61,747 bases of DNA from Pontibacterium sinense (GTDB lineage Bacteria > Pseudomonadota > Gammaproteobacteria > Pseudomonadales > Balneatricaceae), in contig NZ_JADEYS010000025.1 of NCBI RefSeq assembly GCF_015209595.1, forward strand, positions 1 to 61,747, given 5' to 3'. The translations under genes were made by a program, and so were the position numbers. Positions 26,103 to 33,582 of the stretch are shown in pieces. The notes under the pieces were generated by a model. It saw only the letters and a list, made by a program, of their open reading frames with translations, searched no databases and was not told the DNA's origin. How positions within the stretch are numbered: position 1 is the first letter of the stretch; each line of letters begins with the position of its first letter.

Positions 26103-26348
26103 TTACTTGCCAGTTAATACGAGGCCCTGAACACCTCTGAGAGTCAAGGTTCTAAAACAGCCATCGCACGCTGTCAGATAACGAGGAGAGGGTATCATCT
26201 GACATTTAACCCGAGCATTTAGGTTAATACGTGCAACAACCGTGAGAACGCCATCAAAGATAATCCTGATATTCAATTCCACCAATACCTCTGAAGAGAT
26301 AACTTTTATATACCCCTCTAAAATCCGGCCATTTTTAACATCTGTCAT
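26103..26348 (-). CDS. Small unknown protein (81 aa) with its own terminator
   Basis: I do not recognise this protein. It begins MTDVKNGRILEGYIK, has alternating hydrophobic and charged residues suggestive of beta strands (EVLVELNIRIIFDGVL), two cysteines (CQM and CDG) and a basic C-terminal half. GGGAAAG lies about 4 bp before the ATG, and a strong intrinsic terminator starts right after the stop. These support expression, but the same region could be a non-coding RNA of about 300 nt with a chance ORF. It stands alone between the GGDEF-EAL gene and the divergent third narK. Confidence 0.4.
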   Translation of the reverse strand: MTDVKNGRILEGYIKVISSEVLVELNIRIIFDGVLTVVARINLNARVKCQMIPSPRYLTACDGCFRTLTLRGVQGLVLTGK

Positions 26349-26422
26349 TTACTTTCCCATCGCTATGCGCTGCATCGACAACTGACAAAAACGGGGGCTG
26401 AATTTGACGTTAGACGAACGTG

Positions 26423-26441
26423 TACCCCTTAAGATACCCCC
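26423..26441 (+). promoter_or_regulatory. Two single NarL heptamers, same orientation
   Basis: TACCCCT (26423-26429) and TACCCCC (26435-26441) match the NarL half-site consensus TACYYMT closely and lie 12 bp apart, about 90 bp upstream of the full 7-2-7 palindrome of the third narK promoter. They may be auxiliary sites. Confidence 0.4.
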
Positions 26442-26522
26442 AATACCAAAAACCAAACCCACACACGACAAACGAACGACAATAGCCTTATTTTTCAATA
26501 CGTTAACAACCAAAAAACCTAC

Positions 26523-26538
26523 TACCACAAAGGTGGTA
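26523..26538 (+). promoter_or_regulatory. NarL-type 7-2-7 site of the third narK promoter
   Basis: TACCACA-AA-GGTGGTA is a strong inverted heptamer pair. Its centre lies 52 bp upstream of the FNR-box centre, exactly as at narG and narK1. Confidence 0.82.
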
Positions 26539-26575
26539 TATGCCCCTTCCCACTGCCTGACAGCCTAGTAAAGCG

Positions 26576-26589
26576 TTGATATATATCAA
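26576..26589 (+). promoter_or_regulatory. FNR-type box of the third narK promoter
   Basis: TTGATATATATCAA is a perfect FNR dyad. TATTTT at 26612-26617 stands exactly where a -10 would be if the box is centred at -41.5, predicting a start near 26624 and a leader of about 186 nt. Confidence 0.88.
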
Positions 26590-26672
26590 TATCCGCCGAT
26601 TAGAAAGGGCCTATTTTGGCAGCAAGATTATTGTCATTGCTACCGCCCAACGGGTTTATTTGCTGAAAGCAC

Positions 26673-26738
26673 GTGTCTTTATCTGCGTTTAAAAACACCA
26701 CCGTTTTTGATCGCTCAAAAAGATAAACCACGAGACAC
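26673..26738 (+). promoter_or_regulatory. Structured leader of the third narK mRNA
   Basis: Within the predicted 186-nt leader, GTGTCT (26673-26678) pairs with AGACAC (26733-26738) and TTATCT (26679-26684) with AGATAA (26721-26726), with a 6-nt bulge on one side. Inside, AAAAAC (26691-26696) and GTTTTT (26703-26708) form a small hairpin with loop ACCACC. I recognise no riboswitch family. Confidence 0.4.
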
Positions 26739-26809
26739 AAAGCACTATCTGTTTTCCGGTACAACGCCTGTAACGCATCAAACGCTGTTATTATTTTAGG
26801 AGCAGTCAC

Positions 26810-28282
26810 ATGTCCACTAGCAGAATAAGGTTATTAGATTTTGGCGATCCCAAGATTAAAACCTTACACGTAACTTGGTTCGCATTTTTCCTGACCTTCG
26901 TGGTCTGGTTCAGCCATGCGCCGATGATGGCCTATATCAAGGATGTCTTTGGTCTGACCAGCGCCGAAGTCAAAGCCCTGCTGATATTAAACGTAGCGTT
27001 GACGATTCCGTCGAGGATCATCGTCGGCACACTGGTGGACAAGTTCGGCCCGCGGCTCATTTACAGTATATTGTTGGTTATAGGGGGCACAATCTGTTTA
27101 GGTTTTGCCGCCGCACAAACCTATGAACAACTTGCAATCATGCGTTTCCTCAGCGGCTTTATAGGCGCCGGTTTCGTTATTGGTATCCGCATGGTCAGTG
27201 AGTGGTTCCCCGCGAAACAAGTAGGTGTTGCAGAAGGTATCTACGGTGGCTGGGGTAACTTCGGTTCAGCAGCAGGCGCGATGACTCTGCCAACTGTCGC
27301 ACTGATGTACGGCGGTGAAAACGGCTGGCGTTATGCACTGGTATCCATCGGCATAATGGCAATCCTGTACGGCTTCTTCTACTACCGTGTAGCCCGCAAC
27401 ACTCCCAAAGGCTCCACTTACTTCAAACCGAAGAAAAGTGGTGGCCTGGAAGTCACTAGCAAAGGCGACTTCGTTTTCTACATCCTGATGAACATCCCGA
27501 TGTACGCGGCGCTGGCAGTCCTGACTTGGAAACTGTCACCAACCAACATCGGTTTGCTGGATGAATTTTCCACTAACGCAATCTACGTCACTTTGATTGT
27601 GCTGTTCTTCGTACAACTGCGTGCGATCTACCATGTAAATGCCGAGAATCTTAAACATGGTGTGCCAGAGCTGCATCGTTACAAGTTCAAACAGGTTGCT
27701 GTTCTGGATGTAGCGTACTTTGCAACATTCGGCTCCGAGCTGGCCGTTGTATCGATGCTGCCGCTGTTCTTTCTGGAAACCTTTGAAGGCCTAAGCCCTG
27801 TAACTGCGGGCTTGCTAGCGTCTGGTTTTGCCTTTATGAACTTAGTTGCCCGCCCAACCGGGGGCCATCTGAGTGATAAAATCGGTCGTAAGAAAACCTT
27901 GAGTGTTCTGATTCTGGGTCTGGCCATTGGCTACTGCGTCCTGAGCCAGATTGATGGCGGTTGGTGGATTCCAGTGGCAGTGATCGCCACCATGTGCTGC
28001 TCATTCTTCGTACAGGCCGGTGAAGGCGCAGTCTTCGCAGTCGTACCTCTGATCCAGCGCCGCATGACAGGTCAGATCGCCGGTATGGCAGGCGCATACG
28101 GTAACGTGGGTGCAGTGTGTTACCTGACCGTATTGAGCTTTGTAGATTACTCGACTTTCTTCCTGGTTATCGCAGCGTCTGCAGCCGTCGTCTTCGTGAT
28201 GGTTCAGTTTATGGATGAGCCAAGCGGTCAGATGGCCGAGGTACTGCCAGATGGCACAGTACAGCTTATCGATGTGGAGTAA
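26810..28282 (+). CDS. Third nitrate/nitrite transporter, NarK/NRT2 family
   Basis: A 490-residue MFS transporter with about 12 membrane segments. The nitrate-signature regions are [19 protein letters not shown] with [12 protein letters not shown], and [12 protein letters not shown] with [13 protein letters not shown]. It is only distantly similar to the NarK1 and NarK2 proteins at 16-19 kb and is closer to the NasA/NRT2 type used for nitrate uptake. The promoter has NarL and FNR sites, so despite a Nas-like sequence it is predicted to be used in anaerobic nitrate respiration. AGGAG precedes the ATG. A kinase-phosphatase gene follows after a terminator. Confidence 0.9.
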   Translation: MSTSRIRLLDFGDPKIKTLHVTWFAFFLTFVVWFSHAPMMAYIKDVFGLTSAEVKALLILNVALTIPSRIIVGTLVDKFGPRLIYSILLVIGGTICLGFAAAQTYEQLAIMRFLSGFIGAGFVIGIRMVSEWFPAKQVGVAEGIYGGWGNFGSAAGAMTLPTVALMYGGENGWRYALVSIGIMAILYGFFYYRVARNTPKGSTYFKPKKSGGLEVTSKGDFVFYILMNIPMYAALAVLTWKLSPTNIGLLDEFSTNAIYVTLIVLFFVQLRAIYHVNAENLKHGVPELHRYKFKQVAVLDVAYFATFGSELAVVSMLPLFFLETFEGLSPVTAGLLASGFAFMNLVARPTGGHLSDKIGRKKTLSVLILGLAIGYCVLSQIDGGWWIPVAVIATMCCSFFVQAGEGAVFAVVPLIQRRMTGQIAGMAGAYGNVGAVCYLTVLSFVDYSTFFLVIAASAAVVFVMVQFMDEPSGQMAEVLPDGTVQLIDVE

Positions 28283-28300
28283 TAACCACATCTGAACGCT

Positions 28301-28335
28301 AAGGTGGGGTCAGTCTCTGACTCCGCCTTTTTCCG
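28301..28335 (+). terminator. Terminator between the third narK and the PP2C-kinase gene
   Basis: AAGGTGGGGTCAG and CTGACTCCGCCTT form a 13-bp stem (two G-T pairs) with loop TCT, followed by TTT. It should separate or attenuate transcription into the gene at 28371. Confidence 0.85.
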
Positions 28336-28370
28336 TTTTTAGGATGTGGCAGAAAACAGGATAGTGATTT

Positions 28371-30098
28371 ATGTACCTAAGCAATGAGATTGAGCTTGAA
28401 ACCGGTCAGTGCAGCGAAAAAGGCCGCAAAGAACGCAACGAAGATTGCCTGGGTACGTATCAGCCGGAAGGCAACCTGCTCACAACTAAAGGGGCTGTCG
28501 CTATCATTGCTGACGGCGTCAGCACAGCTGAAGCTGGCGCAGAAGCGGCCCAATACTGTGTACAGGAGTTTCTGAGTGACTACTTCGATACACCTGATAT
28601 CTGGACGGTCAGTAAATCGGCTCAAAAAGTCCTGACCTCGATCAACCGCCTGCTCTACGCCCGCAGTCACGAATACCTGTCCACCACCCGTGGACATGTC
28701 TGCACCTTGTCGGTACTGGTCATCAAATCCCGCAAAGCGCACTTATTCCATATAGGTGATAGCCGTATCTATCTGGTGCGTAATCAAAGCCTGGAGTTGC
28801 TCACTGAAGATCACATCACCCGTCTGAGCGAAAGCAACAGCTGCCTATCTCGCGCGATGGGCATGGATACACATCTGGAAATTGACTATCGCGTTATCGA
28901 TATCGAAGAAGGTGACCTGTTTCTGCTCAGCACTGACGGTATCCATGACTCTCTGGAACCTTCACAGCTTAAACAGCTCGCGCTATCTGATAGCAACTTA
29001 CAAACCTGTAGCGAAAACTTGGTTCAAGCCGCTTATGATGCAGGCAGCACCGACAACCTGAGTTGTCAGCTGGTACGCATCGAAAAGATCTCAGATGATA
29101 CGCTCAATGAGATTACTGATCGCCTGACCGACCTTCCCTTCCCGCCCGAACTGGAAAGGGGCATGAAGATCGATAACTACTTTATCGAATCAGAACTCTA
29201 TGCCAGTAATCGCAGTCAGCTGTACAAAGTACGTGACCTGGAAACAGAACAGTTATGGGTGATGAAAACCCCCTCTCATAACTACGAGGATGACCCTGCT
29301 TATATCGAACGTTTTGTGATGGAAGAATGGGTCGGCAGCCGAATCAACAGCCCCAACGTGGTGAACGTACATATCCCCAACCGAGCCAAGAACTTTCTCT
29401 ACTACCTGATGGAACCTATCGAAGGGGTCCCGCTGGACGAGTGGATAGAAGCCAATCCGACACCGAAACCTGCCGTCGCAATCCAGATCGTTAAACAGAT
29501 TGCGCAGGGCCTGAAAGCCTTCCATAAACGCGAAACTCTGCATCAGGACCTGAAGCCCAGTAATGTAATGATCCGCCCCGATAATAGTGCGGTCATTGTG
29601 GATTTTGGATCAGTGTTTGTTGCCGGTATTAACGAGATCTTTGTACCGATCGAGCGAGACCGTATTCTCGGCACCATGAATTACTCAGATCCGGTATTCC
29701 GCTTGGGACAAAATACCGGCATCAAGGGGGATATGTTCTCTCTGGCAGCGATGACATACGAGATTTTCACCCACAATCTGCCGTTTGGTGACGGACTGGA
29801 AAACTGTGAAAAACCGCAACAATTGCAGAAACTCAAATACATCCCTGCGGATCGGCATAACCCGATCATTCCTATCTGGTTCGACCGCGCTCTGGAAAAA
29901 GCGATGACTATTGAACCTCAACACCGCTACGACACGATCGACCAGTTCATGCATGACCTGACAGAACCCAACCCAGATTTTCTGGTCTCCCGGGAAGTGG
30001 CGCAGAAATCACCCAATGCCCTGATTTTCTGGCAGTTAATGTCGTTGGTGTGGTTTATGATCGCCCTGTTTACCCTGATTGCATTCTGGTTAAAGTAA
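28371..30098 (+). CDS. Bifunctional PP2C phosphatase / Ser-Thr protein kinase, tail-anchored
   Basis: 575 residues in three parts. An N-terminal PP2C phosphatase domain (about 10-240) has NEDCLG, ADGVSTAEAG, HIGDSRIYL and STDGIHDSL; its metal-binding aspartates are present. A protein kinase domain (about 270-530) has a catalytic loop HQDLKPSNVM (Gln in place of Arg of HRD) and metal-binding DFGS, with ATP-site Lys in LWVMKTPS, but its glycine loop is degenerate. A single C-terminal membrane helix (about 552-573) anchors it. Fusions of this type next to nitrate transporters are known in pseudomonads, so regulation of nitrate uptake or assimilation is plausible but not shown here. Confidence 0.88.
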   Translation: MYLSNEIELETGQCSEKGRKERNEDCLGTYQPEGNLLTTKGAVAIIADGVSTAEAGAEAAQYCVQEFLSDYFDTPDIWTVSKSAQKVLTSINRLLYARSHEYLSTTRGHVCTLSVLVIKSRKAHLFHIGDSRIYLVRNQSLELLTEDHITRLSESNSCLSRAMGMDTHLEIDYRVIDIEEGDLFLLSTDGIHDSLEPSQLKQLALSDSNLQTCSENLVQAAYDAGSTDNLSCQLVRIEKISDDTLNEITDRLTDLPFPPELERGMKIDNYFIESELYASNRSQLYKVRDLETEQLWVMKTPSHNYEDDPAYIERFVMEEWVGSRINSPNVVNVHIPNRAKNFLYYLMEPIEGVPLDEWIEANPTPKPAVAIQIVKQIAQGLKAFHKRETLHQDLKPSNVMIRPDNSAVIVDFGSVFVAGINEIFVPIERDRILGTMNYSDPVFRLGQNTGIKGDMFSLAAMTYEIFTHNLPFGDGLENCEKPQQLQKLKYIPADRHNPIIPIWFDRALEKAMTIEPQHRYDTIDQFMHDLTEPNPDFLVSREVAQKSPNALIFWQLMSLVWFMIALFTLIAFWLK

Positions 30099-30112
30099 CC
30101 CGTTAAAACTGT

Positions 30113-30817
30113 TTATTCGCGCCATTCGAAACGGGGAAACAATCTGTGCAGCTCCGCTTTCAGCTGCACTTTTTCTGCGCTTGGGATACTTACTGCTTCA
30201 CGCAGCGCAGGATCGTAGCACGGACCGCCGTGATTGATCTGTAATGCATATTGTGTAACCCCGCGTGCTGCCAGATGCTCGGCCAGCCGGATCAAATCTT
30301 CCGGTTGCAGTAACCGCCAGTCCACCGTAGTACGACACTCAAATGCCGTTCCCGCCGCCAGCAGTAACTCCAGACTGCGCGCATTCTGAATATGTTGATT
30401 CGGCTTACCTGTGACTGCCTGATACAGATTTGCCGGTGCTTTTACATCCAGCCCGATCCAATCCACCAGCCCCAGCAGCTGAGCCAGTGAGCTGGCACTC
30501 ACACCCGAGGTGTGTAATCCCACCTTATAGCCCAGCTCGATGACACTGAGGATTCCCGTTCGAAGTCCCGGCTGCAGAGTAGGTTCACCCCCACTAAACA
30601 CCACTGCTTCCAGTAGTCCCTTACGCTGCGTTAAAAAACTGGTCACCTTGGACCAGCTCAGGTTCCCCTGCCCCTCTACAAATGGAATCAGGTGAGGATT
30701 CTGACAATACCCGCAACGCAGCGGGCACCCTTGTGTATACAGCACACAGGCCAGATGATCCGGATAATCAATCGTGGTCAGTGGTGTCAAACCACTGATC
30801 TGCAATGCGGCTGTCAT
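30113..30817 (-). CDS. nrdG: Anaerobic ribonucleotide reductase activase NrdG (radical SAM)
   Basis: The activating enzyme that generates the glycyl radical on class III ribonucleotide reductase. Its 234 residues include the radical-SAM cluster C31-x3-C35-x2-C38 (CPLRCGYC), SGGEPTLQPG and the GLDVKAP region. It is the third gene of the nrdD - glycyl-radical protein - nrdG run, 38 bp after the small ORF, and ends convergently with the PP2C-kinase gene (14 bp apart). Confidence 0.93.
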   Translation of the reverse strand: MTAALQISGLTPLTTIDYPDHLACVLYTQGCPLRCGYCQNPHLIPFVEGQGNLSWSKVTSFLTQRKGLLEAVVFSGGEPTLQPGLRTGILSVIELGYKVGLHTSGVSASSLAQLLGLVDWIGLDVKAPANLYQAVTGKPNQHIQNARSLELLLAAGTAFECRTTVDWRLLQPEDLIRLAEHLAARGVTQYALQINHGGPCYDPALREAVSIPSAEKVQLKAELHRLFPRFEWRE

Positions 30818-30855
30818 TTAGAACTCCTCACAATACCTGACGAATAGGTCTCACG

Positions 30856-31023
30856 TTACGCTTGCGGCTCAACAAAGTGGCGACGTTCACGGTGTTCCGC
30901 TTGCTTACCTACGTTAAATTGCGCCACCGGACGGTGGTAGCCCATCACACGCGTCCATACTTCGCAACGCTGGCGCTCTTCTGGTTTTAGCTGGGTCACG
31001 GCATTCATAGCTTGAGTATTCAT
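30856..31023 (-). CDS. Separate glycyl-radical segment of class III ribonucleotide reductase
   Basis: A 55-residue protein carrying CEVWTRVMGYHRPV followed by FNVGKQAEHRERRHF, which is the C-terminal glycyl-radical segment normally fused to the end of NrdD. The radical glycine should be G28 in RVMGY. It has its own ATG with AAGGAT about 7 bp upstream, lies 32 bp after the stop of the NrdD body and is in a different frame. The body ORF lacks any RVxGY motif, so the two polypeptides must combine to make one active enzyme. A longer GTG start at 31041 is less likely. Confidence 0.85.
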   Translation of the reverse strand: MNTQAMNAVTQLKPEERQRCEVWTRVMGYHRPVAQFNVGKQAEHRERRHFVEPQA

Positions 31024-31055
31024 GTTGATATCCTTGATCACTGTAGTCGGTCGAT

Positions 31056-32774
31056 TTAATGGGTCGCGTGTTCTTGTTTTAGCTTCTCTTGCATGCGCTG
31101 CTCATCGCAACGCGGACAAAACTCGTGCTCTCCGGCCAGATAACCATGCACCGGACAGATCGAAAATGTGGGCGTGATCGTGATATAGGGCAGCGCAAAA
31201 CGGGTCAGCGCCGTTTTCACCATCTGTTTGCAGGCACGCACACTGGAGATGCGTTCACGCATGTAAAGATGCAATACCGTACCGCCCGTATATCGGGTTT
31301 GCAGTTCATCCTGCATCTCCAACGCCGTAAACGGATCATCGGTATACCCGACAGGCAACTGGCTGGAGTTGGTGTAATAAGGCTGTTCGTAGGTACCGGC
31401 CTGCAAAATATCCGGATAACGCTTCTGATCCTCACGGGCGAAACGATAGGTCGTGCCTTCAGCGGGCGTCGCTTCAAGGTTGTAGAGATGGCCGGTTTGT
31501 TGCTGGAAATCGGTCAGGCGCTGATTGATATGGTTTAACAAACGGATCGCTTCGGTCATTCCCTCTTCGCCAGAGATATCAAACTGATCATCGCTAAAAT
31601 TGCGCAGCATTTCGTTGATGCCGTTAACGCCAATGGTGGAGAAGTGATTGCGTAAAGTCCCCAGATAACGCTGGCTGTAGGGAAATAAGCCTTCGTCCAT
31701 CAGGTGCTGAATACGTTGACGCTTCAGCTCCAGTGAATCTTTTGCCAATAACAGCAGATGATCCAGTTCCGCATAAAGCGCATCCCAATCCCCTTTACAA
31801 CGATACCCCAAACGCGCGCAGTTAACGGTCACTACACCTATAGAACCGGTCTGCTCTGCAGAGCCAAAGAGACCATTACCGCGCTTAAGTAACTCGCGCA
31901 GATCCAGTTGCAGACGGCAACACATGGAGCGCACCATGTTCGGTTCCAGGTCCGAGCGAATAAAGTTCTGAAAATAGGGCAAGCCATATTTCGCTGTCAG
32001 GCTGAACAAACGCTCAGAGTTTTCGCTCTCCCAGTCAAACTCTTTGGTGATGTTGTAGGTGGGAATCGGGAAGGTAAATACCCGCCCTTTGGCGTCACCC
32101 TGCTCCATCACTTCCAGATAAGCGCGGTTGATCATATCCATCTCAACCTGCAGATCACCGTAGCTAAACGGCATCTCCTCACCAGCAATTACCGGAATCT
32201 GTTCTTGCAGGTCATCCGGGCAATGCCAGTCAAACGTCAGATTGGTAAACGGTGTTTGTGTCCCCCAGCGAGAAGGCACATTGAGGTTATAGATCAACTC
32301 CTGCATGCATTGCAGCACCGCGGGATAATCCATCTGATCTTTCCGTACAAACGGCGCCAGATAGGTATCAAATGAACTGAAGGCCTGCGCCCCAGCCCAT
32401 TCATTCTGCAAGGTACCGAGGAAATTGACGATCTGCCCGATTGCGCTGCTCATATGTTTCGGTGCACCGCTTTCCAGACGACCGGGAATGCCGTTCAGAC
32501 CTTCGTGCAACAACGTCCGCAGAGACCATCCGGCACAGTAACCCGACAGCATATCCAGATCATGAATATGCAGATCACCTTGCCGATGTGCCAAACCAAT
32601 CTGAGGGGTGTAGACCTCGTTCAGCCAGTAGTTGGCAATCACCTTGCCCGATACGTTCAGAATCAATCCTCCGAGCGAGTATCCCTGATTGGCGTTGGCA
32701 TTCACCCGCCAATCACTTCGCTCCAGATACTCATCCACCGTACTTCTTACCGCCACTGACTGATGATTATCCAT
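31056..32774 (-). CDS. nrdD: Class III anaerobic ribonucleotide reductase, catalytic body (NrdD without glycyl-radical tail)
   Basis: Reduces ribonucleoside triphosphates without oxygen. The 572-residue protein has the ten-stranded barrel regions with HIHDLDML, SMCCRLQLDLRELL and the thiyl-radical segment VVTVNCARLGY, and ends with a zinc site CPVHGYLAGEHEFCPRC. Two things are missing: the N-terminal ATP-cone allosteric domain (the protein starts directly with VDEYLERSDWRVNANANQGY) and the C-terminal glycyl-radical motif, which is encoded by the next small ORF. GAGGG precedes the ATG at 32774. The FNR box at 32861-32874 should control it. Confidence 0.9.
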   Translation of the reverse strand: MDNHQSVAVRSTVDEYLERSDWRVNANANQGYSLGGLILNVSGKVIANYWLNEVYTPQIGLAHRQGDLHIHDLDMLSGYCAGWSLRTLLHEGLNGIPGRLESGAPKHMSSAIGQIVNFLGTLQNEWAGAQAFSSFDTYLAPFVRKDQMDYPAVLQCMQELIYNLNVPSRWGTQTPFTNLTFDWHCPDDLQEQIPVIAGEEMPFSYGDLQVEMDMINRAYLEVMEQGDAKGRVFTFPIPTYNITKEFDWESENSERLFSLTAKYGLPYFQNFIRSDLEPNMVRSMCCRLQLDLRELLKRGNGLFGSAEQTGSIGVVTVNCARLGYRCKGDWDALYAELDHLLLLAKDSLELKRQRIQHLMDEGLFPYSQRYLGTLRNHFSTIGVNGINEMLRNFSDDQFDISGEEGMTEAIRLLNHINQRLTDFQQQTGHLYNLEATPAEGTTYRFAREDQKRYPDILQAGTYEQPYYTNSSQLPVGYTDDPFTALEMQDELQTRYTGGTVLHLYMRERISSVRACKQMVKTALTRFALPYITITPTFSICPVHGYLAGEHEFCPRCDEQRMQEKLKQEHATH

Positions 32775-32860
32775 CACACCCTCAACACTATATATGGTTA
32801 TTTAATTACAGATTAGCACAATATGTAGTGCATTTTGCAGAACGCAGGCACAAGTCAGCC

Positions 32861-32874
32861 TTGATTGATATCAA
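32861..32874. promoter_or_regulatory. FNR-type box between nrdD and ubiT
   Basis: TTGATTGATATCAA is a perfect FNR dyad. For ubiT the -10 TATCAT (32897-32902) sits exactly at -12 to -7 for a box at -41.5 (start near 32909). Toward nrdD, CAAAAT (32832-32837, minus strand) sits within 1 bp of the corresponding position. One box may thus drive both divergent promoters. Confidence 0.88.
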
Positions 32875-32928
32875 GGGGGTAAAATTAAATTTCGCTTATC
32901 ATAACGGCCACTAAACAGGAGTAATCTG

Positions 32929-33417
32929 ATGTCACTTCTCACCGCCCGTTTGCCCTTTCCCCGCCCTGATGCCTCTACGTTGGTGAGCCGGGTAATCAGT
33001 AAAACCGAATCGGTTCTGCCATTTAAGCTGAAGAAAAATCTGCTGGAAAAGGCGCTTAACCAAGCGTTTAAGCAACCTCTGGAAGACGATGAGTTCTATT
33101 TCCTAGAGGGACAACAACTGGGCCTTGAGGTTACTGATCTGGCGATACGTGTGGTGATCAGCTGTGAAGATGAACAATTAATTGTATGTGCCAGCGACAC
33201 CGCAGATGCCTGGATCAAAGGGGAAGCCCGTGATTTCCTGATCCTTGCTAACCGTGAACAAGACCCGGATACACTCTTCTTCCAGCGCCGTTTATTGATT
33301 GAGGGAAATACCGAGTTGGGACTGGCGGTGAAGAATCTACTGGATAGTGTGGATTGGGATGAGATGCCCAGCACCATGCGGAAAGGGATTGAACTTGCGA
33401 GTCGATTACCTCTGTAA
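32929..33417 (+). CDS. ubiT: O2-independent ubiquinone biosynthesis accessory factor UbiT (SCP2 domain)
   Basis: A 162-residue SCP2 lipid-binding protein of the UbiT (YhbT) family, which works with UbiU-UbiV to make ubiquinone without oxygen. Typical segments are LPFKLKKNLLEKALNQAF, the EGEARDFLILANREQDPDTLFFQRRL-type core (seen as GEARDFLILANREQDPDTLF) and IEGNTELGLAVKNLLDSVDW. AGGAG precedes the ATG. Its promoter carries a perfect FNR box with a good -10. The partner genes ubiU and ubiV lie 2.7 kb downstream on the other strand, separated by a LysR-oxidoreductase pair. Confidence 0.93.
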   Translation: MSLLTARLPFPRPDASTLVSRVISKTESVLPFKLKKNLLEKALNQAFKQPLEDDEFYFLEGQQLGLEVTDLAIRVVISCEDEQLIVCASDTADAWIKGEARDFLILANREQDPDTLFFQRRLLIEGNTELGLAVKNLLDSVDWDEMPSTMRKGIELASRLPL

Positions 33418-33450
33418 TCCCATCACCGTGATAATGACGTCCGGCGGTCG

Positions 33451-33484
33451 GTAAGGTACATGTGTGCAACGTCATGTACCTTAC
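33451..33484. repeat. 12-bp perfect inverted repeat after ubiT
   Basis: GTAAGGTACATG (33451-33462) and CATGTACCTTAC (33473-33484) are perfect complements around a 10-nt spacer. No T-run follows, so it is not a classical terminator. It lies in the gap between ubiT and the LysR gene, at the left edge of the pair that separates ubiT from ubiUV. Confidence 0.55.
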
Positions 33485-33582
33485 GAGCAGAGATCATGGA
33501 TTTTTAAAACCCGTTCTCCATGTTCACTGTCGATTCACCATGGAGATACCAGCCTTCAATTTCACGTGCTATCTAAAGTAAA

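Noticed and set aside
26600-26809. 69-codon minus-strand frame upstream of the third narK
   Set aside because: It lies entirely within the predicted leader and promoter of that gene, and has no ribosome site that I can see.
30856-31060. Sequencing frameshift splitting an intact nrdD
   Set aside because: Not excluded, but the small ORF has its own Shine-Dalgarno and ATG right after a proper stop codon, which a random indel would not create.
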